From: Candidatus Kaistia colombiensis
GTDB lineage: Bacteria; Pseudomonadota; Alphaproteobacteria; Rhizobiales; Kaistiaceae
Direction of reading: 5' to 3'
Length of the DNA stretch: 64,000 nt
Assembly (NCBI GenBank): GCA_029203105.1
Contig: CP119318.1
Location: forward strand, 4,292,501-4,356,500
The notes under the pieces were generated by a model that did not search any database, was not told the DNA's origin, and saw nothing but the letters and a program-made list of their open reading frames with translations. The position numbers and the translations under genes are program-made. This document shows, piece by piece, positions 19,279 to 27,944 of the stretch; position 1 is the stretch's first letter, and each line of letters opens with the position of its first letter.

Positions 19279-20103
19279 ATGTCCCTTTCCGCCCTCACGC
19301 CCTCCTCCCCCATCGTCCTCATCGGCGCCGGCAAGATGGGCGGCGCGCTGCTGACCGGCTGGCTGGCTTCCGGCCTCGATCCGAAGGCGGTGATCGTGGT
19401 CGATCCGAACCCGCCCGAGGAAACGCGCGCCCTGCTGGCGGCGCATGGCGTCGCGCATCGGACCGGCGCGCCATCCGACGTCGTGGCGCGGGTGTTGCTG
19501 CTCGCAGTCAAGCCGCAGATGATGGGCGCCGCCCTCCCCGCCGTGCGCGAGTTGATCGGGCCGGACACGGTGACCATCTCGATCGCCGCCGGAACCACGC
19601 TGGCAACGCTGGAAGCGGCGCTCGGCGGCGCCATCGTGCGCACCATGCCGAACACGCCGGCGCAGGTAGGGCGCGGCATGACCGGCGCCTTCGCCAATCC
19701 GGCCGTGACAGCAGAGGATCGCGAGCTGGTCGGCGCGCTGCTGGCGGCGGTCGGCGAATTCGGCTGGGTCGATACCGAGGACCTGATCGACACGGTGACG
19801 GCGGTTTCCGGCTCCGGCCCGGCCTATGTCTTCCTGCTCGTCGAATGCCTGGCCAAGGCCGGCGTGGAGGCCGGCTTCTCGCCGGAGTTGGCCGCGCGCT
19901 TCGCTCGCCAGACGATCGTTGGCGCCGGGGAGCTGCTCAACCAATCGCCACTGCCCGCCGATGTGCTGCGCAAGAACGTCACCTCGCCGGGCGGCACGAC
20001 GGCCGCGGCGCTCGGCGTGCTGATGGCCGAGGATGGTTTCGAACCGCTTCTGGTTCGCGCCGTCGCGGCCGCGAAACGGCGCGCCGAAGAATTGGCCGGC
20101 TGA
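19279..20103 (+). CDS. proC: Pyrroline-5-carboxylate reductase
   Basis: The last enzyme of proline synthesis, reducing 1-pyrroline-5-carboxylate with NAD(P)H. The protein has 274 residues from ATG 19279 (MSLSALTPSSPIVLIGAGKM). The Rossmann motif is IGAGKMGGALLTGWL near residue 15; AVKPQM lies near 78 and RTMPNTPAQVGRGM near 120. The C-terminal signature region includes SGSGPAYVFLLVECL near 178, and SPGGTTAAALGVL near 235 is the conserved dimerisation loop. It is followed 58 bp later by a TetR gene and then csaA, a conserved rhizobial neighbourhood. Confidence 0.97.
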   Translation: MSLSALTPSSPIVLIGAGKMGGALLTGWLASGLDPKAVIVVDPNPPEETRALLAAHGVAHRTGAPSDVVARVLLLAVKPQMMGAALPAVRELIGPDTVTISIAAGTTLATLEAALGGAIVRTMPNTPAQVGRGMTGAFANPAVTAEDRELVGALLAAVGEFGWVDTEDLIDTVTAVSGSGPAYVFLLVECLAKAGVEAGFSPELAARFARQTIVGAGELLNQSPLPADVLRKNVTSPGGTTAAALGVLMAEDGFEPLLVRAVAAAKRRAEELAG

Positions 20104-20161
20104 TCTGCCTCGTCACCGCCACGGCGCATCCCTAGATAGAGGGAATAGAGGAGATGCGATC

Positions 20162-20824
20162 ATGGCGACCGAGAAAACCAAGAGCAAGATCATCGATGCG
20201 CTTCTCGGGCTTCTGTCCGAGAAGCCTTATGCCGAGATCGGCCTCGGCGAGGTCGCGGCCCGCGCCGGGCTCTCACTCGGCGACCTGCGCGCAGCCTATG
20301 ACGGCAAGCTCGCAGTGCTTGCCGATTTCATGCGCCACATCGACAGTGCCGTGCTCGACGCGGCCGACGAGCCCTCGACCGATGAATCGGCGCGCGATCG
20401 ATTGTTCGACCTGATCATGAAGCGTCTCGACCGGATGGCGCCGCACCGCGCCGCGGTCGGGCATCTGGCCGAATCCGCGCGACGCGATCCGGGCCTGGCG
20501 CTCTGTCTCAACCGCATCGCCCTCGACAGCGCCCGCTTCATGCTGGCCGGCGCCGGAATCTCGACCGATGGGCTGCGCGGCGCAGCCCGCACGCAGGGCT
20601 TCGTCCTGATGGTGGCACGGATTCTGCCCGTCTGGCGCAAGGACGAGGACCCGGACCTGTCGAAGACCATGGCGGCGGTCGATCGGGCGCTCGAACACGC
20701 GGAGAGCTGGTCGCGCCGGACCGACCGCGCCGCCAGGATCCTCTGCCGCGTCGGCCGCAAGCTCGACCGCCATCGCCCGAAGCGCTCGGCCAAGCCGGAA
20801 GCGGAGGCGCCGCCGGCGGCTTGA
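20162..20824 (+). CDS. TetR-family transcriptional regulator
   Basis: A 220-residue one-component regulator. ATG 20162 has GAGGAGA about seven bases upstream. The N-terminal helix-turn-helix covers about residues 8-55 (SKIIDALLGLLSEKPYAEIG, then LGEVAARAGLSLGDLRAAYD), with a less usual wing in place of the common YYHF motif. The C-terminal ligand domain starts near 70 (RDRLFDLIMKRLDRMAPHRA), and the end is basic (GRKLDRHRPKRSAKPEAEA). Effector and targets are unknown. It lies in a ybjN-proC-tetR-csaA run on one strand. Confidence 0.88.
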   Translation: MATEKTKSKIIDALLGLLSEKPYAEIGLGEVAARAGLSLGDLRAAYDGKLAVLADFMRHIDSAVLDAADEPSTDESARDRLFDLIMKRLDRMAPHRAAVGHLAESARRDPGLALCLNRIALDSARFMLAGAGISTDGLRGAARTQGFVLMVARILPVWRKDEDPDLSKTMAAVDRALEHAESWSRRTDRAARILCRVGRKLDRHRPKRSAKPEAEAPPAA

Positions 20825-20873
20825 CCGAGCGAACCGTCGTGCTAACCGTTCAGAACAAGAACGGAGACCCGAC

Positions 20874-21227
20874 ATGGACGCCCAAGCCCCGAAGACGATC
20901 CACTTCGACGATTTCCTCAAGGTCGACATCCGCGTGGGGACCATCGTCGAGGCCAATCCGTTCCCGGAGGCGCGCAAACCGGCGATCAAGCTCGTGATCG
21001 ATTTCGGCCCGGAGATCGGCCGCAAGAAGTCCTCGGCCCAGATCACCAAATACTACCAGCCGGAGGCGCTGATCGGCCGTCAGGTGATGGCGGTGGTGAA
21101 TTTCCCGCCGCGCCAGATCGGTCCCTTCATGTCGGAAGTACTCACGCTCGGCATGCCGGACGCCGATGGCGACGTCGTGCTGACCGCGGTCGAGCGGACC
21201 GTGCCGGACGGCGGCCGCCTGTTCTGA
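20874..21227 (+). CDS. csaA: tRNA-binding protein CsaA
   Basis: A 117-residue protein made of a single tRNA-binding OB-fold (EMAP-II-like). Conserved features are FLKVDIRVGTIVEANPFPEA near residue 15, KLVIDFGPEIGRKKSSAQIT near 42 and VVNFPPRQIGPFMSEVLTLG near 76. CsaA is reported to have chaperone-like effects on export in Bacillus and to bind tRNA. It is 49 bp after the TetR gene, with an AAGAACGGAG-type ribosome site nearby. Confidence 0.96.
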   Translation: MDAQAPKTIHFDDFLKVDIRVGTIVEANPFPEARKPAIKLVIDFGPEIGRKKSSAQITKYYQPEALIGRQVMAVVNFPPRQIGPFMSEVLTLGMPDADGDVVLTAVERTVPDGGRLF

Positions 21228-21324
21228 GCGGCTCCGCAGGCTGGACGGTGTGTTCACTCGCGCGCGGCTGTCGCTCCCGGCGCCGAGTGACTAGCTATTG
21301 GTTTCAACCAAAGGTCACCAAGCC

Positions 21325-22149
21325 ATGAGCCAAACCTTGTCCGAAGCCGGCCTTCCCTTTTCCCTGACCCGCCCGATCCACATCGCGGAAGTCGGCCTCA
21401 AGGCGCACGACGTCGAGAAGGTCGCCGACTACTACCGCGCGATCCTCGGGCTGGAGACGATCTCCAGCGTCGACGGAACCGTAACGCTCGGTGCCGGCGG
21501 CGTGCCGTTCCTCGTGATCGAGCCGCGGCCGCGCGGCAGCCGCGACGACACCCGGCAGGCGGGCCTGTTCCACACCGCCTTCCTGATGCCGAGCCGCGCC
21601 GATCTTGGCCGCTGGATCCTGCATGCGAGCGAGAACCGCCTTCCCGTCGACGGCATGGCCGACCATCTGGTCAGCGAGGCGTTCTACCTGACCGATCCGG
21701 AGGGCAATGGCGTCGAGATCTATTCCGACCGCCCGACCGAGGAATGGGTCTGGGAAGGCCCGCATGTGCGGATGGCGACCGATCCGCTCGACGTCAATGC
21801 GATTGTCGCCGCGCTCGGCGACCGCCCGGCGCCGTGGAAGGGTGCGCCGGAATTCCTGCGCATCGGCCATGTGCATCTGCGCGTCGGCGACGCGCCGGTG
21901 GCGGCGAATTGGTGGAAGTCCGAAGTCGGCCTGGACGAAGTGACGACGATGCCCAGCGCCTCGTTCCTGTCGTCCGGCGGCTATCACCACCATATCGGCG
22001 CCAATCACTGGCAGAGCCGTGGCGCCGGCCCGCGCGATCCCGAGCGCAACGGGCTCGCCTATGTGACGCTGGCCGGTTCCGGCATATCGAAGGAACGTGA
22101 ACTGCTCGATCCCTGGGGCACGCGTATCCGGCTCCAGCCCGGCGCCTGA
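21325..22149 (+). CDS. VOC-family protein, catechol-2,3-dioxygenase-like (CatE type)
   Basis: A 274-residue protein with two vicinal-oxygen-chelate modules. Module 1 runs from about residue 14 (RPIHIAEVGLKAHDVEKVAD) with FYLTDPEGNGVEIYSDRP near 122; module 2 begins near 178 (LRIGHVHLRVGDAPVAANWW). Putative metal ligands are His in HIAEV, His in HTAFLMP, and Glu in VEIYSDR. It resembles Bacillus CatE (YfiE). It ends two bases from the convergent kinase gene, and no ring-cleavage pathway genes adjoin it, so the substrate is open. Confidence 0.88.
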   Translation: MSQTLSEAGLPFSLTRPIHIAEVGLKAHDVEKVADYYRAILGLETISSVDGTVTLGAGGVPFLVIEPRPRGSRDDTRQAGLFHTAFLMPSRADLGRWILHASENRLPVDGMADHLVSEAFYLTDPEGNGVEIYSDRPTEEWVWEGPHVRMATDPLDVNAIVAALGDRPAPWKGAPEFLRIGHVHLRVGDAPVAANWWKSEVGLDEVTTMPSASFLSSGGYHHHIGANHWQSRGAGPRDPERNGLAYVTLAGSGISKERELLDPWGTRIRLQPGA

Positions 22150-22151
22150 TA

Positions 22152-23642
22152 TCAGGCCGGAATGCGGACGGTGGCGCGCAAGCCGCCACCCGGCGCATCG
22201 GAAAGCGTGACGTCGCCGCCATGGAAGCGAGCGATGTCGCGCGCAATCGGTAGGCCGAGACCCGTGCCGCTATCGTCCAGATTGCGCGCCTCGTCGAGCC
22301 GGTAGAACGGCCGGAACACCGCCTCGCGTTCGGCCTCGTCGATGCCAGGGCCATCATCGTCGACATGGATGACGAGCCAGCCATCGGCATGCACGCCGTG
22401 CAGCTCGATGTGGTCGCCATGCCGGCAGGCGTTCATCACCAGATTGGACAGGCAGCGCTTGAAGTCGTTCGGGCGGATGCTGACGATCGGATCGCCGCGA
22501 AAATCCTGCGAGACGTCATGGCCGACGCGGCGGGCGTTCTCGGCGACCTCCGCCAGCAGCGTGCCGATATTGGTCGCCGCCGTCGGCTCGTCGGCATCGT
22601 CGCGAGCAAAGGCGAGATAGCCCTCGAGCATGCGTTGCATGTCGTCGACGTCGCGGCGCATGGCCCGCACATCCGGCGTCTCGCGCAGCAGCGCCAGCTG
22701 CAGGCGAAAACGCGTCAGCACCGTGCGCAGGTCATGGCTGACGCCCGCCAGCATGGTCGTGCGCTGCTCCATCTGCCGTTCGATGCGGTGGCGCATCTCC
22801 ATGAAGGCGGCGCTGGCGCGGCGCACCTCGCGCGCGCCGCGCGGATTGAAGTCCGTCGTCTCGCGCCCCATGCCGAAATCCTCGGCCGCGTCGGCGAGTT
22901 GCTGGATCGGGCGGATCTGGTTGCGCAGGAAGGCGATGGCGATCGCCAGCAGGACCAGGCTGGTGCCAACCATCCAGAAGATGAAGATCTCCGAATTGGA
23001 CGCGTAGGTCTGGCTGCGGCGGGCCAACACGCGCAGAACCTTGTCGCCGAGCTGGATGCGGATCTCGACCAGATTGGAGCGGCCGACCGTGTCGATCCAG
23101 TATGGCTTGTTGATCTGGCGGCCGATCTCGCGCGACAGCGCGCTGTCGAGCAGCGAGAAGAACGGCTTCGGCGCCGCCGGCGGCAGCGGCTCGTTCGGAA
23201 TGACCGAGATGGTCAGGCCGAGCCGGTCCTGCGCGATGCGGATGATCTGGGTGAAATTCGGATCGGCGGGATAGGTGTCGATCAGATCGACAATCGCGGC
23301 GATGTCGCGAACCGTCGCGGCGGAAAGGCGCTGCGTCACCGTCTGCCAGTGGCGCTCCATGAAGACGAAGGCGACGACCGACTGCAGGATGACGATCGGC
23401 GTGATGATGATGATGAGCGCGCGCGCATAGAGCCCCTTCGGCATCGCGGCGGCCATCCGCTTGCCGATGAAGCGATAGGGCACCAGCAAGGCGTCGAAGA
23501 ACGGCTCGGCGCGGCGCGCCAGGCGGCGCAGCGCGTTGACGGCCGGCGAGCGCCAGAGGCGGCGCAGCGCGACGACGGCCGGCCATTCCGCCCAACCGCC
23601 GGAAACGCGGCTGCGCTGAAAGGAATGCGGGCGCTTGTCCAT
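22152..23642 (-). CDS. HAMP-domain sensor histidine kinase (EnvZ-like)
   Basis: A 496-residue membrane kinase. ATG 23642 is preferred over TTG three bases before it. A basic N-terminal stretch leads to a first transmembrane helix near residue 75 (ARALIIIITPIVILQSVVAF), a periplasmic domain of about 130 residues, a second helix near 220, and HAMP (RNQIRPIQQLADAAEDFG). The phospho-acceptor is in AGVSHDLRTVLTRFR. The ATPase domain shows the N box (NLVMNACRHG), G1 (DDDGPGIDEAE) and G2 (GTGLGLPIARDI). It lies 43 bp downstream of the OmpR-type regulator gene and is surely its partner. The signal is unknown. Confidence 0.95.
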   Translation of the reverse strand: MDKRPHSFQRSRVSGGWAEWPAVVALRRLWRSPAVNALRRLARRAEPFFDALLVPYRFIGKRMAAAMPKGLYARALIIIITPIVILQSVVAFVFMERHWQTVTQRLSAATVRDIAAIVDLIDTYPADPNFTQIIRIAQDRLGLTISVIPNEPLPPAAPKPFFSLLDSALSREIGRQINKPYWIDTVGRSNLVEIRIQLGDKVLRVLARRSQTYASNSEIFIFWMVGTSLVLLAIAIAFLRNQIRPIQQLADAAEDFGMGRETTDFNPRGAREVRRASAAFMEMRHRIERQMEQRTTMLAGVSHDLRTVLTRFRLQLALLRETPDVRAMRRDVDDMQRMLEGYLAFARDDADEPTAATNIGTLLAEVAENARRVGHDVSQDFRGDPIVSIRPNDFKRCLSNLVMNACRHGDHIELHGVHADGWLVIHVDDDGPGIDEAEREAVFRPFYRLDEARNLDDSGTGLGLPIARDIARFHGGDVTLSDAPGGGLRATVRIPA

Positions 23643-23685
23643 CAACCCTTGTCCCGTTCGGCCATCGCCCGGTCGCGGAAACGCG

Positions 23686-24396
23686 TCACGCTTCCGTCAC
23701 CAGCCGGTAGCCGATGCCGCGCACCGTCTGCAGGAACAGCGGATTGGCCGGATCGACCTCGATCTTGCGGCGAAGCCGGTTGATCTGCACGTCGATGGTG
23801 CGCTCGCCCGCCGGCTCGTCCTCGGCCAGCAGCGACAGGCGCGGCACGGTCTCGTTCGGCGTTTCGGCGAAGACGGCCATGATCTGCCGTTCGCGATCGG
23901 TCAGGCGAATCGTTTCCTGCCCACGCCGCAATTCGCGCCGGGCGATATGGAAGGTGAACGGCCCGAAGCGGACCTGCTCGATCAGCGGCGCCGCCGGCGC
24001 CGTGCCGCGCTTCAGGATGGCGTTGATCCTGAGCAGCAGTTCGCGCGGCTCGAACGGCTTGCCGAGATAGTCGTCGGCACCGAGCTCCAGCCCCTTGATC
24101 CGGCTTTCGATCTCGGTGCGCGCGGTCAGCATCAGGATCGGCACGTCCATCGTCTCGCGCAGGCTTCGGAGAAGGTCGAGCCCGCTCTCGCCCGGCATCA
24201 TGACGTCGACGACAAGGAGATCGAAGGCGAGACCGCCGAGCCGGCCGCGCGCCTCGGCCGCATTGGCGGCGACATCGACGCGAAAGCCGTTGTCGTTCAG
24301 ATAGCGCGACAGCAGCGTGCGAATGCGGGCATCGTCGTCGATGACGAGCAGATGCGGCGCATCGTCGGCCAGGGGGGCGGCTGCCAAATCACTCAT
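23686..24396 (-). CDS. petR: OmpR-family response regulator, PetR-like
   Basis: A 236-residue response regulator. In the receiver domain the acidic pocket is VIDDDARIR, the phospho-aspartate is in LLVVDVMMPGESG near residue 63, the switch threonine is in MLTART, and the lysine is in GADDYLGKPFEPRE. The C-terminal winged helix (VPRLSLLAEDEPAGERTIDV, then QINRLRRKIE) binds DNA. It lies 19 bp after a PetP-like MarR gene, the petP-petR pairing first described in Rhodobacter capsulatus, where PetR is needed for normal growth and was found beside petABC. Here petABC is about 22 kb away. The symbol rests on this pairing. Confidence 0.9.
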   Translation of the reverse strand: MSDLAAAPLADDAPHLLVIDDDARIRTLLSRYLNDNGFRVDVAANAAEARGRLGGLAFDLLVVDVMMPGESGLDLLRSLRETMDVPILMLTARTEIESRIKGLELGADDYLGKPFEPRELLLRINAILKRGTAPAAPLIEQVRFGPFTFHIARRELRRGQETIRLTDRERQIMAVFAETPNETVPRLSLLAEDEPAGERTIDVQINRLRRKIEVDPANPLFLQTVRGIGYRLVTEA

Positions 24397-24415
24397 CGTG
24401 CAAACTCCACGCGCA

Positions 24416-24952
24416 TCAGTGCTCGATCATCTGGGTGACCTTATCGCGTTCGGCCGGATCGATCATCAGGCGAAGGAAGCGCTCGGCCGCAATGCGGCCT
24501 TCGGGCCCGAGCGGCGCCAGGGCGGCGCGGATGCGCTGCGCCTGCGGTTCGGTCAGCCGCTGATCGAGCGCCCGGCCCTTCGCGGTCGGATAGAGAAGCC
24601 GCTGCCGGCGGTCGACCGGACCGGGCACCTGCTCGATATAGCCGGTGTCGATCAACTGCTTCAGTACGCGCCCAAGGCTCTGCTTGGTGATCTTCAGGAT
24701 GTCCAGGAGATCGGCGACGCGCATGCCCGGGTGGCGGTTGACGAAGTGGACGACGCGGTGATGGGCGCGGCCGAACTGGAACTTGGCCAGCACGACGTCC
24801 GGATCGGAGACGAAATCCCGATAGGCATAGAAAAGAAGCTCGATCAGGACCAGTTCGGGCTGTTCCTGGATCGATAGAGGCGTTTTCACGGGCTCGTCGC
24901 GCTGCACGGATGCCGGTCCTTTCGAAGCGGTCTCGAAATTTATGTCAGTCAT
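24416..24952 (-). CDS. petP: MarR-family regulator, PetP-like
   Basis: A 178-residue MarR protein. The winged helix covers about residues 65-140: FGRAHHRVVHFVNRHPGMRV, VADLLDILKITKQSLGRVLK, then the wing DRRQRLLYPTAKGRAL. N-terminal residues 1-35 are polar and variable. The lead gene of a PetP-PetR-kinase operon, divergent from ilvE. A perfect dyad overlaps its own start codon and suggests autoregulation. In R. capsulatus the PetP partner works with PetR by a mechanism that is still unclear. Confidence 0.9.
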   Translation of the reverse strand: MTDINFETASKGPASVQRDEPVKTPLSIQEQPELVLIELLFYAYRDFVSDPDVVLAKFQFGRAHHRVVHFVNRHPGMRVADLLDILKITKQSLGRVLKQLIDTGYIEQVPGPVDRRQRLLYPTAKGRALDQRLTEPQAQRIRAALAPLGPEGRIAAERFLRLMIDPAERDKVTQMIEH

Positions 24953-24961
24953 ATTGACATA
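24941..24961. promoter_or_regulatory. Inverted repeat over the petP start codon
   Basis: TATGTCA-N7-TGACATA, perfect seven-base arms with seven bases between. It covers the petP ATG (24950-24952). The form and place are typical of a MarR-type autoregulatory operator; binding is inferred. Confidence 0.55.
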
Positions 24962-25207
24962 TTTGGGTTCGATTGTTACTTGATTGGTAGCCTCGACGAA
25001 ATGATCGAACGCGCCCGCCGTTTCCCTTCCCGCGATATCACCTCGCGCGATCGCGTTCCGACCGGCACTTTACCGACTGTTTCAATGCGGCGCAAAAAAC
25101 TCGTTGCCGGAACTGGCTTTACTTTGCCCAACCGGCGCGAGAAATAGGCATACAATCAACGCCAACAGGGCGCGGCCGCAGCCGGCGGCCGATATGGAGT
25201 GAGGAAA

Positions 25208-26098
25208 ATGAGCGCGGTCCCCTTCGACCAGAAAGATGGCTGGATCTGGATGAACGGATCCTTCGTTCCGTGGAAGGACGCGAAGATTCACGTACTCACC
25301 CATGGCCTGCACTATGCCAGCGCCGTGTTCGAAGGTGAGCGCGCCTATAACGGCACCATCTTCAAGCTGCGCGAGCATACCGAGCGCCTGTTCCACTCGG
25401 CCGAAATCCTCGACTTCCAGATCCCCTACACGGTCGAGGAGATCGACGAGGCCTCGAAGGCGACGCTCGCCAAGAACGGCCTGGTCGACGGCTACCTGCG
25501 CCCGATCGCCTGGCGCGGCAGCGAGGCCATGGGCGTCTCGGCCCAGAAGAACAAGCATCAACGTCGCCATCGCCGCCTGGGAATGGCCGTCCTACTTCAC
25601 CCCCGCCGAGCGCCTGAAGGGCATCCGTCTCGACTGGGCGAAGTATCCGCCGCCCGGATCCGAAGACGGCGCCGTCTCTGGCGAAGGCTTCGGGCCTGTA
25701 CATGATCTGCACGATCTCCAAGCATACCGCCGAAGCACGCGGCTATGCCGACGCGCTGATGCTCGACTGGGAAGGCAACGTCGCTGAATCGACCGGCGCC
25801 AACGTCTTCTTCGTCAAGGATGGCGTCATCCATACGCCGCTCGCCGACCGCTTCCTGAACGGCATCACGCGCCAGACGGTCGTCGGCCTCGCCAAGGCGA
25901 AGGGCATCGAAGTGATCGAGCGCCGGATTGCGCCGGAAGAGCTGTCGACCTTCAGCGAATGCTGGCTCTGCGGCACCGCCGCCGAAGTCACCCCGGTCTC
26001 GGAGATCGGCGAGCACAAGTTCACGCCGGGCAAGATCACCGAGATCGCTGATGCACGCCTATACGGACCTCGTCCAGGGCGCCAAGGTCTCGGCCTGA
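25208..26098 (+). CDS. ilvE: Branched-chain amino acid aminotransferase (three frameshifts as sequenced)
   Basis: The PLP-dependent enzyme that makes valine, leucine and isoleucine from their keto acids. It begins MSAVPFDQKDGWIWMNG after a GGAGTGAGG site. Frame 1 carries the class IV start (THGLHYASAVFEGERAY). Single extra bases are needed at about 25556 (AAG|C|ATC), 25647 (TAT|C|CGC) and 26047 (ATC|G|CTG) to pass into INVAIAAWEWPSYFTP, then RRPDPKTAPSLAKASGLYM with the end LLTSK-like LSTFSECWLCGTAAEVTPV, and finally LMHAYTDLVQGAKVSA. Removing them gives 295 residues, the normal length. I treat it as functional with sequence errors. Confidence 0.9.
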
Positions 26099-26134
26099 TC
26101 GGCACGCGGACACGCGCCAGCCAGCGAGACATAG

Positions 26135-26166
26135 AAAAACGGCCGGAGATTTCTCCGGCCGTTTTT
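26135..26166. terminator. Bidirectional terminator between ilvE and the GIY-YIG gene
   Basis: AAAAACGGCCGGAG (26135-26148) pairs with CTCCGGCCGTTTTT (26153-26166) around ATTT. There are A- and T-runs on both sides, so it can serve both convergent genes. Confidence 0.92.
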
Positions 26167-26181
26167 CTTGTGTCGACGACG

Positions 26182-26527
26182 TCAGACAGCTTTCGGCGCC
26201 GAGCTTGCCGCGCCAGTGCGCTGCAGCGCTCCTTCAGCAAGCGCGTTGCGGATATAGGCGGATTCCTCGGGTTCGAGCCGCTCCAGCACCTCGACGGAAA
26301 GGGCAGCAGGCGCCATGCTGCCGCCAGGCCGCCTGCAGGCTCCGTCGCCGCTGCAACTGCCATGGTCGAGCGTGAACCAGAGCCGGTTCTGGATGGCATC
26401 GAGATTGGGGGCCTTGCCGACCCAGGCTTCGCCGCCTGCCTAGCGCAGCGGACGGCATAGATGCCGAGCAGCGGTCTTCCCGCTTCTTGTAGGCCGAGAT
26501 CGCCGCCTTGCGGTCGTCGCGCTGCAT
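26182..26527 (-). pseudogene. GIY-YIG nuclease family protein, frames broken several times as sequenced
   Basis: Read across frames on the minus strand the product is a small GIY-YIG protein of about 115 residues: MQRDDRKAAISAYKKREDR, then GIYAVRCA (the GIY motif), EAWVGKAPNLDAIQNRLWFT, SLQAAWRQHG and LSVEVLERLEPEESAYIRNA. Segments lie in three frames, so at least four indels are needed in 346 bp. The same kind of error affects neighbouring essential genes, so this too may be a sequencing problem; real decay cannot be excluded because the gene is dispensable. Confidence 0.7.
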
Positions 26528-26619
26528 GGTGCCGCTCCTGGGGCCGTTCCGGGTGAGGCCGGCCGTCATCGAGCGGCCGCGTCAGGCCAGCCTTTCTACC
26601 CGGGTGATATCCTTATAGA

Positions 26620-26967
26620 CTAGGAGCTGCGCGCCTCGGAAGAGGCAGGGCGGCGGGCCCTGCGTTGCTTCAGCGCTCTTCGGCGAGCCGGCGCGGCCAC
26701 GACATGGCCCTGGGTCAGCACCGCGAGCTTGGCTTCCAGCTCGGCGATGCGCTCGGCCAGCGCCTCGTTCTCGGCGCGTGCCTTCTGTGCCATCTCGCGC
26801 ACGACATCGAACTCATCACGCTTGACGAAGTCCATGTCGGCAAAGAGGCGCTCGGCCTGATGCTTCATCACGGTTTCGGCCTCCCGTTTGACACCCTGCG
26901 CCATGCCGGCGGCGTCGGTCATCAGCTTGGCGAATTCGTCGAACAGCCGGTTCGGGGTCGTGTTCAT
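26620..26967 (-). CDS. ubiK: UbiK-family (BMFP-domain) ubiquinone biosynthesis accessory factor
   Basis: A 115-residue protein of the membrane-fusogenic BMFP family. MNTTPNRLFDEFAKLMTDAA and QGVKREAETVMKHQAERLFA match the family start; DFVKRDEFDVVREMAQKARA then a leucine-zipper-like coiled coil (ALAERIAELEAKLAVL) form the trimerising C-terminal half. A basic alanine/arginine-rich tail follows. In E. coli UbiK helps assemble the aerobic coenzyme Q complex. It is divergent from lgt, as in many rhizobia. Confidence 0.9.
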   Translation of the reverse strand: MNTTPNRLFDEFAKLMTDAAGMAQGVKREAETVMKHQAERLFADMDFVKRDEFDVVREMAQKARAENEALAERIAELEAKLAVLTQGHVVAAPARRRALKQRRARRPASSEARSS

Positions 26968-27116
26968 GGGCAGCCTCCGGGGAAACGGTATTTATCTTCT
27001 AGTATGGTTGTACGAGCCCCGGCGAACAAGGTGTCGAGGGGTCGCGCACGCTCGGACTTGACCCTTCCCCCCGGATCAGCGCACCAATGCCGCCCGACCG
27101 ACTGCCGGAGCCTCCC

Positions 27117-27944
27117 ATGCTGTTCGCCCTGCCCTTCCCGGCCATCGACCCGACCCTGATCCAGATCGGACCGTTCGCGATCCGGTGGTATGCGCTCGCC
27201 TACATCGTCGGCATCCTGATCGGCTGGTGGTACGCCAAGCGCCTGGTCGGCAACGCCGCCCTCTGGGGCCCGGGCGGCGCGCCGATGAAGCCGATCGACA
27301 TCGACGACTTCGTCGTCTGGGCAACGCTTGGCATCATCCTCGGCGGACGCGCTCGGCTATGTGCTGTTCTACGACCTGCCGATGTTCCTGGCGGCGCCCT
27401 GGCAGATCTTTCAGGTCTGGAACGGCGGCATGTCCTTCCATGGCGGTTTCCTCGGCACCGTCATCGCCATGATCCTGTTCGCGCGCTCCCGAAAAATCCC
27501 GACCTGGTCGCTGATCGACGTCGTCGCGCCCTCGGTGACGTTCGGCCTGCTGTTCGGCCGCATCGCCAATTTCATCAATGGCGAACTCTGGGGCCGCCCG
27601 ACCGACGTCGCCTGGGCCATCGTCTTCCCGAACGCCGACGGCCAGCCACGCCATCCGAGCCAGCTTTATGAGGCCGCGCTCGAGGGCTCTCGTGCTGTTC
27701 CTCGTGCTCCGTTTCTTCACCCACAAGCAGTTGCGGCTGCGCCAGCCCGGCTTCGTCTCTGCCATTTTCGCCATCGGCTACGGCCTCTGCCCGTATCTTC
27801 TCGGAGTTTTTCCGCGAGCCGGACATCCAGATCGGCTATTTCTCCGGCGGACTAACCATGGGCATGCTGCTGTCGCTGCCGCTGGTGATCGCCGGCATCG
27901 TCCTGCTCATCGTCGCTTCGCGCCGCCCGGTCCCCGCCGCATGA
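27117..27944 (+). CDS. lgt: Prolipoprotein diacylglyceryl transferase (three frameshifts as sequenced)
   Basis: Lgt attaches diacylglycerol to the lipobox cysteine of prelipoproteins in the inner membrane. ATG 27117 has GGAG six bases upstream. The frame runs MLFALPFPAIDPTLIQIGPF to GIILGG, then an extra base at 27351 restores LGYVLFYDLPMFLAAPW, one at 27688 restores LVLFLVLRFFTHKQLRLRQP, and one at 27791 restores RIFSEFFREPDIQIGYFSGG. Hallmarks GGMSFHGGFLGT and FGRIANFINGELWGRP are intact. Corrected length is 274 residues, normal for Lgt, which is essential in Gram-negatives, so sequence errors are more likely than inactivation. The end overlaps the next gene by four bases. Confidence 0.93.

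Noticed and set aside
22365..23783. A 472-residue plus-strand frame opposite the sensor kinase
   Set aside because: Antisense frame; the kinase on the other strand has all expected motifs.
25547..26098. Programmed ribosomal frameshifting in ilvE, lgt, rplY and others
   Set aside because: The sites share no slippery sequence, several occur in one gene, and homologues are not known to need frameshifting.
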